Assembly: GCA_002314325.1 (NCBI GenBank)
Contig: DCFC01000036.1
Span: 60,331 to 68,080 of the forward strand
Source: Megamonas hypermegale
Lineage (GTDB): Bacteria > Bacillota > Negativicutes > Selenomonadales > Selenomonadaceae
Direction of reading: 5' to 3'
DNA length: 7,750 nucleotides
Shown here: positions 1-6,279 of the stretch, piece after piece
Layout of the letters: each line of letters opens with the position of its first letter
Numbering within the stretch: the first letter of the stretch is position 1
Translations under genes and position numbers: made by a program
The notes under the pieces: model-generated
The model's input: the letters and a program-made list of their open reading frames with translations, nothing else
Told to the model about the DNA's origin: nothing
Databases searched by the model: none

Positions 1-74
1 AGAAAAATTGCCTGGCACAATATAGAAATAAATTACTAAATAGCTATCTTTAACATATATTGTGCCAAACGGCA
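1..74 (-). repeat. Dispersed palindromic intergenic repeat, copy A
   Basis: Read on the minus strand, this stretch aligns with 7673-7747 on the plus strand. By hand alignment about 61 of 75 columns are identical with one gap, and about 57 of 64 if an 11-base central block is left out. The conserved parts are the GGCACAATATAT and TTAAAGA blocks on one side, and TAATTTATTT, TATATTG and GGCAATTTTTCT on the other. The copy is itself palindromic: TGGCACAATATA at 13-24 is the exact reverse complement of 56-67. It lies directly behind the aldolase stop codon, as copy B lies behind the SCIFF gene. It may continue beyond the left edge. There is no coding potential. Its nature (terminator-type repeat or mobile miniature element) is inferred. 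Confidence 0.75.
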
Positions 75-82
75 GTTTTTTT
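1..82. terminator. Probable bidirectional intrinsic terminator within copy A
   Basis: The 12-bp stem 13-24/56-67 is extended by GCC/GGC pairs, and a short TGCC-AAAC-GGCA hairpin sits at 63-74. On the plus strand this is followed by seven T (76-82). On the minus strand the large stem is followed by AATTTTT (complement of 3-9). The minus-strand signal would end the aldolase transcript. The plus-strand signal would end a gene entering from the left, which cannot be seen. The 31-base loop is long for a classic terminator, so strength is uncertain. Confidence 0.55.
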
Positions 83-87
83 ATTTC

Positions 88-1113
88 TTATAAAATACTT
101 GCTAATTCTTCTATAGCCTCGTCTGTTGTTGCCCAGCTTGTAGCGAAGCGCACAATAGTATGATTTTCATCATATTTTGCCCAGAAACTGAAGCTGATTT
201 TCTGGCGAAGCTCCTGCATTTTGCTGTTTTCCATGATGATAAACTGCTGGTTAGTCGGTGTTTCCAGATAAAATCTGTACTGTTTCGCTTTAAAGATTTC
301 TTTCATCTTATTAGCTTTATCAATGGCGTTGCGGGCGATTTTCAGATACAAATCATCCGTGAATAGTACATCAAACTGGATGCCGAGCACTCTGCCTTTG
401 GCGAGCAGTGCGCCGTGCTGTTTGATGCTGGTGAAAAAGTGCGGGATTAAATTCGGCTTCGTTATGACGACGGCTTCGCCGAGCAGTGCGCCGACTTTTG
501 TGCCGCCGATATAAAATACATCGCAAAGCTGAGCGATGTCATGAAGTGTAACGTCTGTATCGTCGGAGGTCAGTCCGTAGCCGAGACGAGCACCATCGAG
601 AAACAGCGGGATATCGTATTTATGACAGACCTCACTCAATTTTTGCAGCTCTTGCTTCGTGTAGAGCGTGCCCCATTCCGTCGGGTGCGAGATGTAGACT
701 GCTCCGGGGATTACCATGTGCTCCCAGCTTTCGTCGGCATAAAACGTTTCAAGATAATCCTCTACATCTACAGCGTTTAATTTACCATTGTGTTCCGGCA
801 AAGTGATTACTTTATGGCCGCAAAATTCCACTGCACCGGCTTCGTGCGCGGCGATGTGCCCCGTCTGCGCGGCAATGACGCCCTGATAGCTAGCGAGCAG
901 CGTGTCGATTACGGTGGCGTTCGTCTGCGTACCGCCGGAAATGAAATAAACCTGCGCTTGCGGGCAGTTGCAGGCTGCTTTTATTTTGGCGCGGGCGTTT
1001 TCGCAGTATTTATCGTTGCCGTAGCCCGGTGTCTGTTCCAGATTTGTTTCTGTAAGTTTTGCCAAAATGGCAGGATGCGCTCCTTCTAAATAGTCGCTGT
1101 CAAAATATCTCAT
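88..1113 (-). CDS. ltaE: Low-specificity L-threonine aldolase (PLP-dependent, beta-eliminating lyase family)
   Basis: This 341-residue cytosolic enzyme is expected to cleave L-threonine and L-allo-threonine to glycine and acetaldehyde. It is a fold-type I PLP protein. The N-terminal SDYLEGAHP and LEQTPGYG segments are typical of the family. SGGTQTNA at 59-66 forms part of the cofactor pocket. H90 in AAHEAGA is the likely ring-stacking histidine. LDGARLG at 172-178 holds the PLP-binding Asp (D173) and Arg (R176). K206 in IGGTKVGALLGE is the Schiff-base lysine. Length is normal for the family. The frame is open up to a GTG at 1138-1140, but ATG at 1111-1113 is preferred: AAGGTGAT (complement of 1118-1125) lies just before it, the protein then starts in register with the family, and the predicted -10 box at 1148-1153 would leave the GTG almost leaderless. 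It is transcribed divergently from the HAD phosphatase and appears monocistronic here. Serine or other beta-hydroxy amino acids are alternative substrates. Confidence 0.93.
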   Translation of the reverse strand: MRYFDSDYLEGAHPAILAKLTETNLEQTPGYGNDKYCENARAKIKAACNCPQAQVYFISGGTQTNATVIDTLLASYQGVIAAQTGHIAAHEAGAVEFCGHKVITLPEHNGKLNAVDVEDYLETFYADESWEHMVIPGAVYISHPTEWGTLYTKQELQKLSEVCHKYDIPLFLDGARLGYGLTSDDTDVTLHDIAQLCDVFYIGGTKVGALLGEAVVITKPNLIPHFFTSIKQHGALLAKGRVLGIQFDVLFTDDLYLKIARNAIDKANKMKEIFKAKQYRFYLETPTNQQFIIMENSKMQELRQKISFSFWAKYDENHTIVRFATSWATTDEAIEELASIL

Positions 1114-1147
1114 TTTATCACCTTGATTTATTAAATTCACTGCTAAT

Positions 1148-1153
1148 ATTATA
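1148..1153 (-). promoter_or_regulatory. Probable -10 box of the aldolase gene
   Basis: The minus strand reads TATAAT here, 34 bases before the aldolase ATG. No good TTGACA box lies 16-18 bases further upstream; that stretch is a run of T-rich sequence. The call rests on the perfect -10 hexamer and its position. Confidence 0.5.
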
Positions 1154-1199
1154 CGTCATTACGGAAAAAATAAAAATATTTATTTTACACTATTTGCCT

Positions 1200-1227
1200 T
1201 TTATATATCAGGCTGCTTTGGTATAAT
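1200..1227 (+). promoter_or_regulatory. Extended -10 promoter of the HAD phosphatase gene
   Basis: TGGTATAAT at 1219-1227 is a consensus TATAAT preceded by TGn, an extended -10 element. A weak -35-like TTTATA lies at 1200-1205 with a 16-base spacer. Transcription would start near 1234, giving a leader of about 33 bases containing the purine-rich GAGAGAGTGA ribosome binding site at 1251-1260. Confidence 0.6.
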
Positions 1228-1266
1228 TTAATAATCAGCAATTTTGTAAAGAGAGAGTGATTTTTT

Positions 1267-2073
1267 ATGACTATAAAACTTTTTGCGACCGATTTGGACG
1301 GTACGCTTTTAAATGGAAAAAAACAGATTACGGAAATTACAAAAAAAGCTTTCCGCGAAATGGCGCAGGCGGGCGTAATTCCGACGATTGCCACGGGCAG
1401 AATGTATGACGCTTCACGCCGCTATGCTGAGCAGCTGGAACTGGACGTGCCGATTATAACGTACAACGGAGCACTGATAAAGTCCGTATCGGGCAAAGTT
1501 TTTTATGAAGGTTTTTTAGAGCCGGAACTTGTCAGTGAAATATATGAATACTGCCATCAGCACGATTATTATTTTCAGAGTTACCAGGATGATAAATTAT
1601 ATTTTGAAGTATACAATGAAAAATCGGTTGGCTATGAAAATTCTATCGGCGTAAAGGGAATTTGTATCGGCAAGGATATCGAAAAACTTACGGCGGGCAT
1701 ACCGAAAATCCTGATTATCACCGCCGACAATGAGGAAAGCGATGCTGTCGTGGAACTGTTCAACAGGGATTTTGCTGGACGAGCTCATGCAGCGAAATCG
1801 CAGGCGACGTATGTAGAAATAATGGCACCGAATGTGAACAAGGCAAGCGGATTGAAACGGTTGGCGGAAAAGCTGGGCTTTTCCCTGCAGGAAGTCATGG
1901 CTATCGGCGATGCGAACAATGATGTGCCGATGCTTCGCGAAGCCGGTTTCAGCGCCGTTATGGGCAGTGCCAAAGACGATGTGAAACAATACGGCGATGT
2001 TATCGTTGCCGACTGCGACCATGACGGCGTGGCGGAAGCGATTTACAAATACGTGCTGAATAAAGAAATTTGA
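1267..2073 (+). CDS. Cof-type HAD-IIB family phosphatase
   Basis: This 268-residue cytosolic hydrolase of the haloacid dehalogenase superfamily (Cof/YwtE/YkrA-like, class IIB cap) removes phosphate from small metabolites such as sugar phosphates or flavin/PLP-type phosphates. All four catalytic motifs are visible. Motif I is DLDGT at 9-13, with D9 the nucleophile and D11 the acid/base. Motif II is the T43 in IATGR, motif III is K192 in NKASGL, and motif IV is GDANND at 214-219, which binds Mg. The region between about residues 85 and 185 is the alpha/beta cap that sets substrate choice. The exact substrate cannot be read from sequence, because these enzymes are broad and paralogous. Start ATG follows GAGAGAGTGA at 1251-1260. 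The gene is divergent from the threonine aldolase and lies 57 bases before rapZ, so partial readthrough into that operon is possible, although a separate promoter seems to exist. Confidence 0.92.
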   Translation: MTIKLFATDLDGTLLNGKKQITEITKKAFREMAQAGVIPTIATGRMYDASRRYAEQLELDVPIITYNGALIKSVSGKVFYEGFLEPELVSEIYEYCHQHDYYFQSYQDDKLYFEVYNEKSVGYENSIGVKGICIGKDIEKLTAGIPKILIITADNEESDAVVELFNRDFAGRAHAAKSQATYVEIMAPNVNKASGLKRLAEKLGFSLQEVMAIGDANNDVPMLREAGFSAVMGSAKDDVKQYGDVIVADCDHDGVAEAIYKYVLNKEI

Positions 2074-2100
2074 CATTCAGGGTATAATAAATGGTATATT
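2070..2100 (+). promoter_or_regulatory. Candidate promoter of the rapZ-yvcK-whiA-deacetylase operon
   Basis: TTGACA at 2070-2075 is a perfect -35 hexamer that overlaps the stop codon of the HAD gene. TATATT at 2095-2100, preceded by TGG, is a plausible extended -10 with a 19-base spacer. A perfect TATAAT at 2083-2088 also lies in the gap, but it is only 7 bases from TTGACA and would have to act without that -35. A 57-base gap holding these hexamers suggests an own promoter for rapZ, though which -10 is used is open. Confidence 0.5.
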
Positions 2101-2130
2101 TGAACTTTACAGATTAGAGGTGTTTATCAT

Positions 2131-3036
2131 ATGAAAGATTTTAAGCTGGTAATAGTTACGGGCATGTCCGGCGCGGGAAAAACGCTGGCATGCCGCAGTC
2201 TGGAGGATTTGGATTATTTCTGCGTGGATAACCTGCCGCCGCTGCTCATCCCGAAATTCGTGGAACTGTGCAGCCATTCGTCCGACCGTATGCAGAAATT
2301 CGTACTGGTAGTCGATGCGCGCAGCAAGAATTTTTTCAATACATTCATGCAGGTGCTCGATGAAATAGATAAACAGAAAGTGCCGTATCAGTTATTATTT
2401 ATGGAAGCATCCGATGCAGTCATCATCAGACGCTACAAAGAGACGCGCCGCCGTCATCCTATGGACCCGAATGCGCTAATCAGCGATGCCATTCAGCAGG
2501 AACGCAAAGCGCTTGCGAAAATCAAACAGCGGGCAACGCATATTATTGATACGAGCTGTTTGAAAACGGGCGAACTGAAAGAACGCATTTCCAAGCTGTT
2601 CAAAACAAGCGACAGCGGCAAAATGAACATAAACGTTCTGTCGTTCGGCTTTAAATTCGGCGTGCCGCTGGAAGCCGACCTCGTTTTGGATGTAAGATTT
2701 CTGCCCAATCCGTTTTATGATGAAAAACTGCGCCATAAAAGCGGCAACGTGGCGGATGTAGCGCAATACATCAGTAAATTCGATGTTACGAAGCAATTTA
2801 AGGAAAAACTGGATGATTTCATTTCCTTCCTCGTGCCGCAATATATCAATGAAGGAAAAAGTCAGCTGGTAATCGCTGTCGGCTGTACGGGCGGTATGCA
2901 CCGTTCCGTTTATATAGCGCATCATATCTACAAACTGCTGAAAGACAAGGATTATCTGGTAAATATCGAACATCGCGATTTGATGAAAAATAAAGTGGAA
3001 GAACATCTGGCGGATGAAGACGTTATTGATGAATGA
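2131..3036 (+). CDS. rapZ: RapZ/YvcJ family nucleotide-binding protein (RNase adapter family)
   Basis: This 301-residue cytosolic protein has an N-terminal P-loop kinase-like domain: Walker A GMSGAGKT at 11-18 and VDARS at 61-65 in the Walker B region. The C-terminal domain carries the RapZ signatures SFGFKFG (171-177), DVRFLPNP (187-194), GCTGGMHRSV (251-260) and HRD (281-283). In E. coli RapZ binds glucosamine-6-phosphate and directs RNase E to the sRNA GlmZ, controlling glmS. The Bacillus counterpart YvcJ binds and hydrolyses nucleotides and affects competence. Which role holds in this organism is not shown by sequence; GlmY/GlmZ are enterobacterial, so the RNA-adapter role should not be assumed. 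Start ATG follows TAGAGGTG at 2115-2122. It is the first gene of a four-gene run, 15 bases before yvcK. Length and motifs look intact. Confidence 0.95.
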   Translation: MKDFKLVIVTGMSGAGKTLACRSLEDLDYFCVDNLPPLLIPKFVELCSHSSDRMQKFVLVVDARSKNFFNTFMQVLDEIDKQKVPYQLLFMEASDAVIIRRYKETRRRHPMDPNALISDAIQQERKALAKIKQRATHIIDTSCLKTGELKERISKLFKTSDSGKMNINVLSFGFKFGVPLEADLVLDVRFLPNPFYDEKLRHKSGNVADVAQYISKFDVTKQFKEKLDDFISFLVPQYINEGKSQLVIAVGCTGGMHRSVYIAHHIYKLLKDKDYLVNIEHRDLMKNKVEEHLADEDVIDE

Positions 3037-3051
3037 AAGGATAGATGGTAA

Positions 3052-4347
3052 ATGCATTTATTGAAATGGCTTTATCCCGGCATGAAGTTCAAACGCTGGC
3101 TGTTTTTGTTTGCTATCGGCGTAATTCTTACCGGTATGGGGCTGGCTGTCGTTTTCAATTATAAATATCTCGACAGCTTTGAGGAGCTTTTGTTTTATGC
3201 GGCGTATACGATGACGGGCACATACGATTATACGGTAACGGCGATTGTCGGCAGTATCGTCATTGTCTGCGGCGTGCTGATTATGCTGCTGGCAACGCGC
3301 ATGATAATCCGTTCGCTGATTACGGTACTCGTTCCGGACAAATCGGGGCGGCTCGTAGATATGATTTATGAGCACCGCCGTCTGGACAAAGGACCGAACA
3401 TCACCGTTGTCGGCGGCGGAACGGGTCTTTCCGTGCTGCTGCGCGGCATGAAAGAAGTAACGCGCAATGTTACGGCTGTTGTAACGGTGGCGGACGACGG
3501 CGGTTCTTCGGGCAGACTGCGCGAAGAATTCAACGTCATTCCGCCGGGAGATTTACGCAACTGTCTGGTGGCTCTTGCCGATACGGAACCGATGATGGAA
3601 AAACTGTTTCAGTACCGTTTTACCGGCAACAGCGATTTGGCAGGGCACAGCTTCGGCAATCTGTTCATCACGGCAATGACGGAAGTAACCGGCGACATCG
3701 AACAGGCGCTGAAAGAATCGAGCCGCGTTCTGGCCGTCAAAGGCAGGGTATTTCCGGCGACGACGGCGAAAGTGCGCCTCAGTGCCACAATGGACGACGG
3801 AAGCATCGTCGACGGCGAATCGCAAATCCCGCTCGTACACAAACGCATAAAACGGGTGCATATCTTCCCGCGTCAGGTAGAAGCGGTGTCGTCCACGCTG
3901 AAGGCAATCCGCGAGGCGGAAGTCATCGTGCTCGGCCCGGGCAGTCTGTATACGAGCGTCATTCCGAATTTACTCGTTGAGGACATTGCCCGAGAAATCA
4001 GAGAAAGCAGTGCGATAAAGATTTATATCTGCAACGTGATGACGCAGCCGGGCGAAACGGACGATTACACGGCATCAATGCACGTGCGCGCACTGATTGA
4101 GCACGGCGGCAACGGCATTGTTGATTATGTACTGGTGAACAACAAACCGATTTTGCAGGAAATGCAGGAACATTATGCCCGTGAAGGGCAGTATCCCGTA
4201 CTCGTCGACGAAAACGCCATTGCCGATTTAGGCGTGAAATGTTTTAAAGCGGATATCATCGACGATTCCAAGATGATACATCACGACTCTTTGAAACTGG
4301 CGCATCAGGTTATGGAAATCTATCATACGTTGCAACGCGACAACTAA
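3052..4347 (+). CDS. yvcK: YvcK/GlmR (gluconeogenesis factor, CofD-like) with N-terminal membrane anchor
   Basis: This 431-residue protein of the UPF0052/CofD-like family has two hydrophobic helices at about 16-37 and 61-88, then a cytosolic Rossmann-type domain from about 116. Family motifs are intact: VVGGGTGLSVLLRG (119-132), VTVADDGGSSGRLR (144-157), PPGDLRNCLVALAD (164-177), HSFGNLF (199-205), GPGSLYTSVIPNLL (295-308) and CNVMTQPGETD (327-337). Bacillus YvcK, known as GlmR, binds UDP-GlcNAc, stimulates GlmS and is needed on gluconeogenic carbon; it lacks the roughly 110-residue anchored extension seen here. Such long forms are, as I recall, common in Clostridia and Negativicutes. The ATG is placed 9 bases after AAAGGAT (3036-3042), 15 bases after rapZ and 24 before whiA, as expected for the conserved cluster. 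An ATG at 3045 is out of frame. Signalling function is inferred from homologues. Confidence 0.94.
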   Translation: MHLLKWLYPGMKFKRWLFLFAIGVILTGMGLAVVFNYKYLDSFEELLFYAAYTMTGTYDYTVTAIVGSIVIVCGVLIMLLATRMIIRSLITVLVPDKSGRLVDMIYEHRRLDKGPNITVVGGGTGLSVLLRGMKEVTRNVTAVVTVADDGGSSGRLREEFNVIPPGDLRNCLVALADTEPMMEKLFQYRFTGNSDLAGHSFGNLFITAMTEVTGDIEQALKESSRVLAVKGRVFPATTAKVRLSATMDDGSIVDGESQIPLVHKRIKRVHIFPRQVEAVSSTLKAIREAEVIVLGPGSLYTSVIPNLLVEDIAREIRESSAIKIYICNVMTQPGETDDYTASMHVRALIEHGGNGIVDYVLVNNKPILQEMQEHYAREGQYPVLVDENAIADLGVKCFKADIIDDSKMIHHDSLKLAHQVMEIYHTLQRDN

Positions 4348-4371
4348 AATATTTTCAGAGGATGGTGCAAG

Positions 4372-5325
4372 ATGTCATCATTTGCCAGTCAGGTTAAAAA
4401 TGAACTGGTGCACGTTCTAGGCGGCCAGATATGCTGTAAAATGGCGGAGCTGGCGGCGCTGCTGCGTATGGGAGCTACGATTTCCTTTAACAGCAAGCAT
4501 GATTTCGGTATTAATTTCGTCACAGAAAATGCTGCCGTAGCGCGCAAAATCCTGTCGCTGCTCAAAACGAGCGTGCCGAAAATCCATACGGAAGTTACGG
4601 TGAGGCGTTCGCGCCGTCTGCGCAAGCACAACAGTTATTCAGTAAGGGCCATTCCGTCGCCGGAAACGAGCAGTATCTTAAAACAGCTCGGCTTTCTGTC
4701 GGCAAAAAATCTGCTGGACGCCGGCACGGACCGCAATTTTCTGCAAAAAGACTGCTGCAAGATAGCGTATCTGCGCGGAGCGTTTCTGGGCGGCGGCTCG
4801 GTGAACCGTCCGGAAGGCCAGTATCATCTGGAATTCGTTACAGGTAATTACAATTTTGCCCGCCTGATTTTAAATTTGTGCCACGAACTGTATCTGCCCG
4901 CCGGCATTACAGACAGAAAAAAAGTCTATATAATATATTTGAAGGAAAGCGAAGCGATTTTGGAGCTTTTGGGCTTAATCGGCGTGGAGGACGACCTGTT
5001 GCAGGAATTTGAGTCGGCGCGCAATCTGAAGGAAATCAGAAATCAGGTGAACCGCCTTATCAACTGCGAAACGGCAAATTTGCAGCGGACGATTAACGCC
5101 GCCGGGCGCCAGATTGACAATATAAAAATCATTCAGCAATACGATAAGTACGACAATTTGCCGAAGGCGGTTAAACAGACGGCCCAAGTCAGAATGAACC
5201 ATCCGGAAGCTTCGCTGGCGGAGCTGGCGGAACTTCTGAACTGCAGCCGTTCAGCCATAAATCACCGCATACGCAAATTGGAAGTTTTGGCTGAACAATT
5301 AAAGAAAGGTGATGCGACCAGATAA
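4372..5325 (+). CDS. whiA: DNA-binding protein WhiA
   Basis: This 317-residue cytosolic DNA-binding protein has an N-terminal domain related to LAGLIDADG homing endonucleases but without nuclease function (degenerate motif LRGAFLGGGSV at 134-144, followed by YHLEFVTGN at 151-159). A C-terminal helix-turn-helix runs from about 265 to 310, including SLAELAELLN (281-290) and AINHRIRKLE (295-304). CETANLQRT at 232-240 is the usual linker signature. In Streptomyces WhiA drives sporulation septation genes together with WhiB. In Bacillus it is linked to cell division and chromosome segregation, without a clear transcriptional role. The turn of the HTH looks about two residues shorter than the form I remember from other Firmicutes. 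The ribosome binding site AGAGGATGG lies at 4357-4365. The stop codon TAA overlaps the start of the deacetylase gene by one base. Confidence 0.95.
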   Translation: MSSFASQVKNELVHVLGGQICCKMAELAALLRMGATISFNSKHDFGINFVTENAAVARKILSLLKTSVPKIHTEVTVRRSRRLRKHNSYSVRAIPSPETSSILKQLGFLSAKNLLDAGTDRNFLQKDCCKIAYLRGAFLGGGSVNRPEGQYHLEFVTGNYNFARLILNLCHELYLPAGITDRKKVYIIYLKESEAILELLGLIGVEDDLLQEFESARNLKEIRNQVNRLINCETANLQRTINAAGRQIDNIKIIQQYDKYDNLPKAVKQTAQVRMNHPEASLAELAELLNCSRSAINHRIRKLEVLAEQLKKGDATR

Positions 5326-6119
5326 TGAACAGAAAAAAATGGATAATAACGGCAACCGCTGCGCTTATTTTGTTTATGGCGGGCACAGTGGCTTCCGTAT
5401 ACATCTATCCGCCGCAGGGCGTACTGATTTTTGAATACCACCGTGTAAACGACGAAACGGTCGACACGGATGATTATACACTGTCGAAGGCGCAGTTTCA
5501 GGAACAGCTGAATTATTTCAAGGAAAACGGTTATAATACGATATCGTTCATGGATTACGTCCGTGCTGAAAAATACGGCGAAGCACTGCCGCCCAACCCG
5601 ATAATTCTGTCTTTCGACGACGGCTATGCGGATAATTACTATAATATGATGCCGATGGTGGAAGCGATGGGCATGAAGGCGACGATGTTCATGGCGACGA
5701 ATTATATCGGCAAGGACGGCTACGTCAGCTGGCAGCAGCTGAAGGAAATGCAAAGCCGCGGCATTGAAATCGGTAGCCATACGGCCAATCATATTCCGCT
5801 CGATGAAGTTCCTGCCGACAAACTGGACAATGAAATCAAACTGTCCAAATTATTGATGGAATGGAACGGCATGAAGACGATATATTTCTTCTCGTATCCG
5901 AACGGCGTCTATACGGACGAAAGCATTCAGTGTCTGAAAGACAATAATTATCTGGCGGCCGTAACGGGCAATGCCGGTTATAATCAGCCGAACACCGATA
6001 AATTTCTGCTGCAGCGAACGAATGTATCGAATTACCGCTTCGGCAGTCTGGGCTTCAAATGGCGGCTGCTGAAAACGAAGATACTCTACAGACTGGGGAT
6101 TAATCAGCACACATTTTAA
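5325..6119 (+). CDS. Membrane-anchored polysaccharide deacetylase (NodB/CE4 family, YHRV-type)
   Basis: This 264-residue exported protein has an uncleaved-looking signal anchor at about 6-28 (positively charged MNRKKW, then a hydrophobic run) and a NodB-homology domain outside the membrane. EYHRVND at 37-43 is the entry motif of the IcaB/PgaB-like subgroup. SFDDGY at 96-101 supplies the catalytic base D98 and metal ligand D99. SHTANH at 151-156 supplies metal ligands H152 and H156. FSYPNG at 189-194 is motif 3, and LQRTNV at 229-234 is the late Arg motif. The likely reaction is removal of N-acetyl groups from a GlcNAc-containing envelope or matrix glycan; the substrate is not decided by sequence. 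I see no clear late LxxH motif-5 histidine. Its ATG shares a base with the whiA stop (TAATG). The nearest Shine-Dalgarno-like AAAGGTG (5305-5311) is 13 bases away, so translational coupling to whiA is likely. Confidence 0.88.
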   Translation: MNRKKWIITATAALILFMAGTVASVYIYPPQGVLIFEYHRVNDETVDTDDYTLSKAQFQEQLNYFKENGYNTISFMDYVRAEKYGEALPPNPIILSFDDGYADNYYNMMPMVEAMGMKATMFMATNYIGKDGYVSWQQLKEMQSRGIEIGSHTANHIPLDEVPADKLDNEIKLSKLLMEWNGMKTIYFFSYPNGVYTDESIQCLKDNNYLAAVTGNAGYNQPNTDKFLLQRTNVSNYRFGSLGFKWRLLKTKILYRLGINQHTF

Positions 6120-6127
6120 TTAACCTG

Positions 6128-6246
6128 TTGTACCGGTAAAATATTGAACCTGCCAAGCAGTATAATACTTTATATTCGCTGTCTGTTATTACTTAACCTC
6201 ACTAAATATAAAGTATTATACTGCTTTAGTAAATAAACTGGTACAA
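6128..6246. repeat. Nested inverted repeat with a 22-bp perfect stem
   Basis: Bases 6155-6176 and 6205-6226 are exact reverse complements over 22 bases, separated by a 28-base loop. Outside them, TTGTACCGGT (6128-6137) pairs with ACTGGTACAA (6237-6246) in 9 of 10 positions. The element fills most of the 160-base gap between the deacetylase and the next gene. No U-tract follows either arm, so it is not a typical intrinsic terminator. It could be an mRNA 3' stabilising hairpin, an RNase III-type substrate, or a miniature mobile element. No target-site duplication is evident. Confidence 0.8.
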
Positions 6247-6247
6247 T
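6239..6247 (+). promoter_or_regulatory. Candidate extended -10 promoter of the exported-protein gene
   Basis: TGGTACAAT is a TGn-extended -10 (TACAAT at 6242-6247), 33 bases before the ATG at 6280. It overlaps the outer right arm of the inverted repeat. No convincing -35 hexamer lies 16-18 bases upstream, where the right arm of the 22-bp stem sits, so repeat structure and promoter may influence each other. Confidence 0.4.
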
Positions 6248-6279
6248 ATATTAGGATAAAAAATAATTGAGGAAGAATG

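Noticed and set aside
13..29. TGGCAC at 13-18 and in the mirrored arm as a sigma-54 (-24/-12) promoter
   Set aside because: The required TTGC-type -12 element at the fixed spacing is absent on either strand; the TGGCAC belongs to the palindromic repeat.
1114..1140. Upstream GTG start giving the threonine aldolase nine extra residues
   Set aside because: The ATG at 1111-1113 has AAGGTGAT just before it and matches the family N-terminus; the GTG would be only about 7 bases after the predicted -10 box.
2070..2088. TTGACA plus TATAAT as one promoter before rapZ
   Set aside because: The spacer is only 7 bases, far too short for a sigma-70-type promoter; the more distant TATATT at 2095-2100 fits this -35 better.
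2476..3057. Long minus-strand open frame of about 190 codons opposite rapZ; similar ones at 1597-2076 and 5262-5792
   Set aside because: They lie wholly or mainly antisense to genes with clear family motifs, have no ribosome binding site, and their composition is that of a reverse-complement shadow of biased coding sequence.
4372..5325. Homing endonuclease (LAGLIDADG) reading of the whiA product
   Set aside because: The motif is degenerate, the C-terminal HTH and CETANLQRT linker are those of WhiA, and the gene sits in the standard rapZ-yvcK-whiA order.
6128..6246. Intrinsic terminator for the deacetylase operon formed by the 22-bp stem
   Set aside because: No T-tract follows the stem on either strand and the stem is AU-rich, so a classic Rho-independent terminator is not supported.
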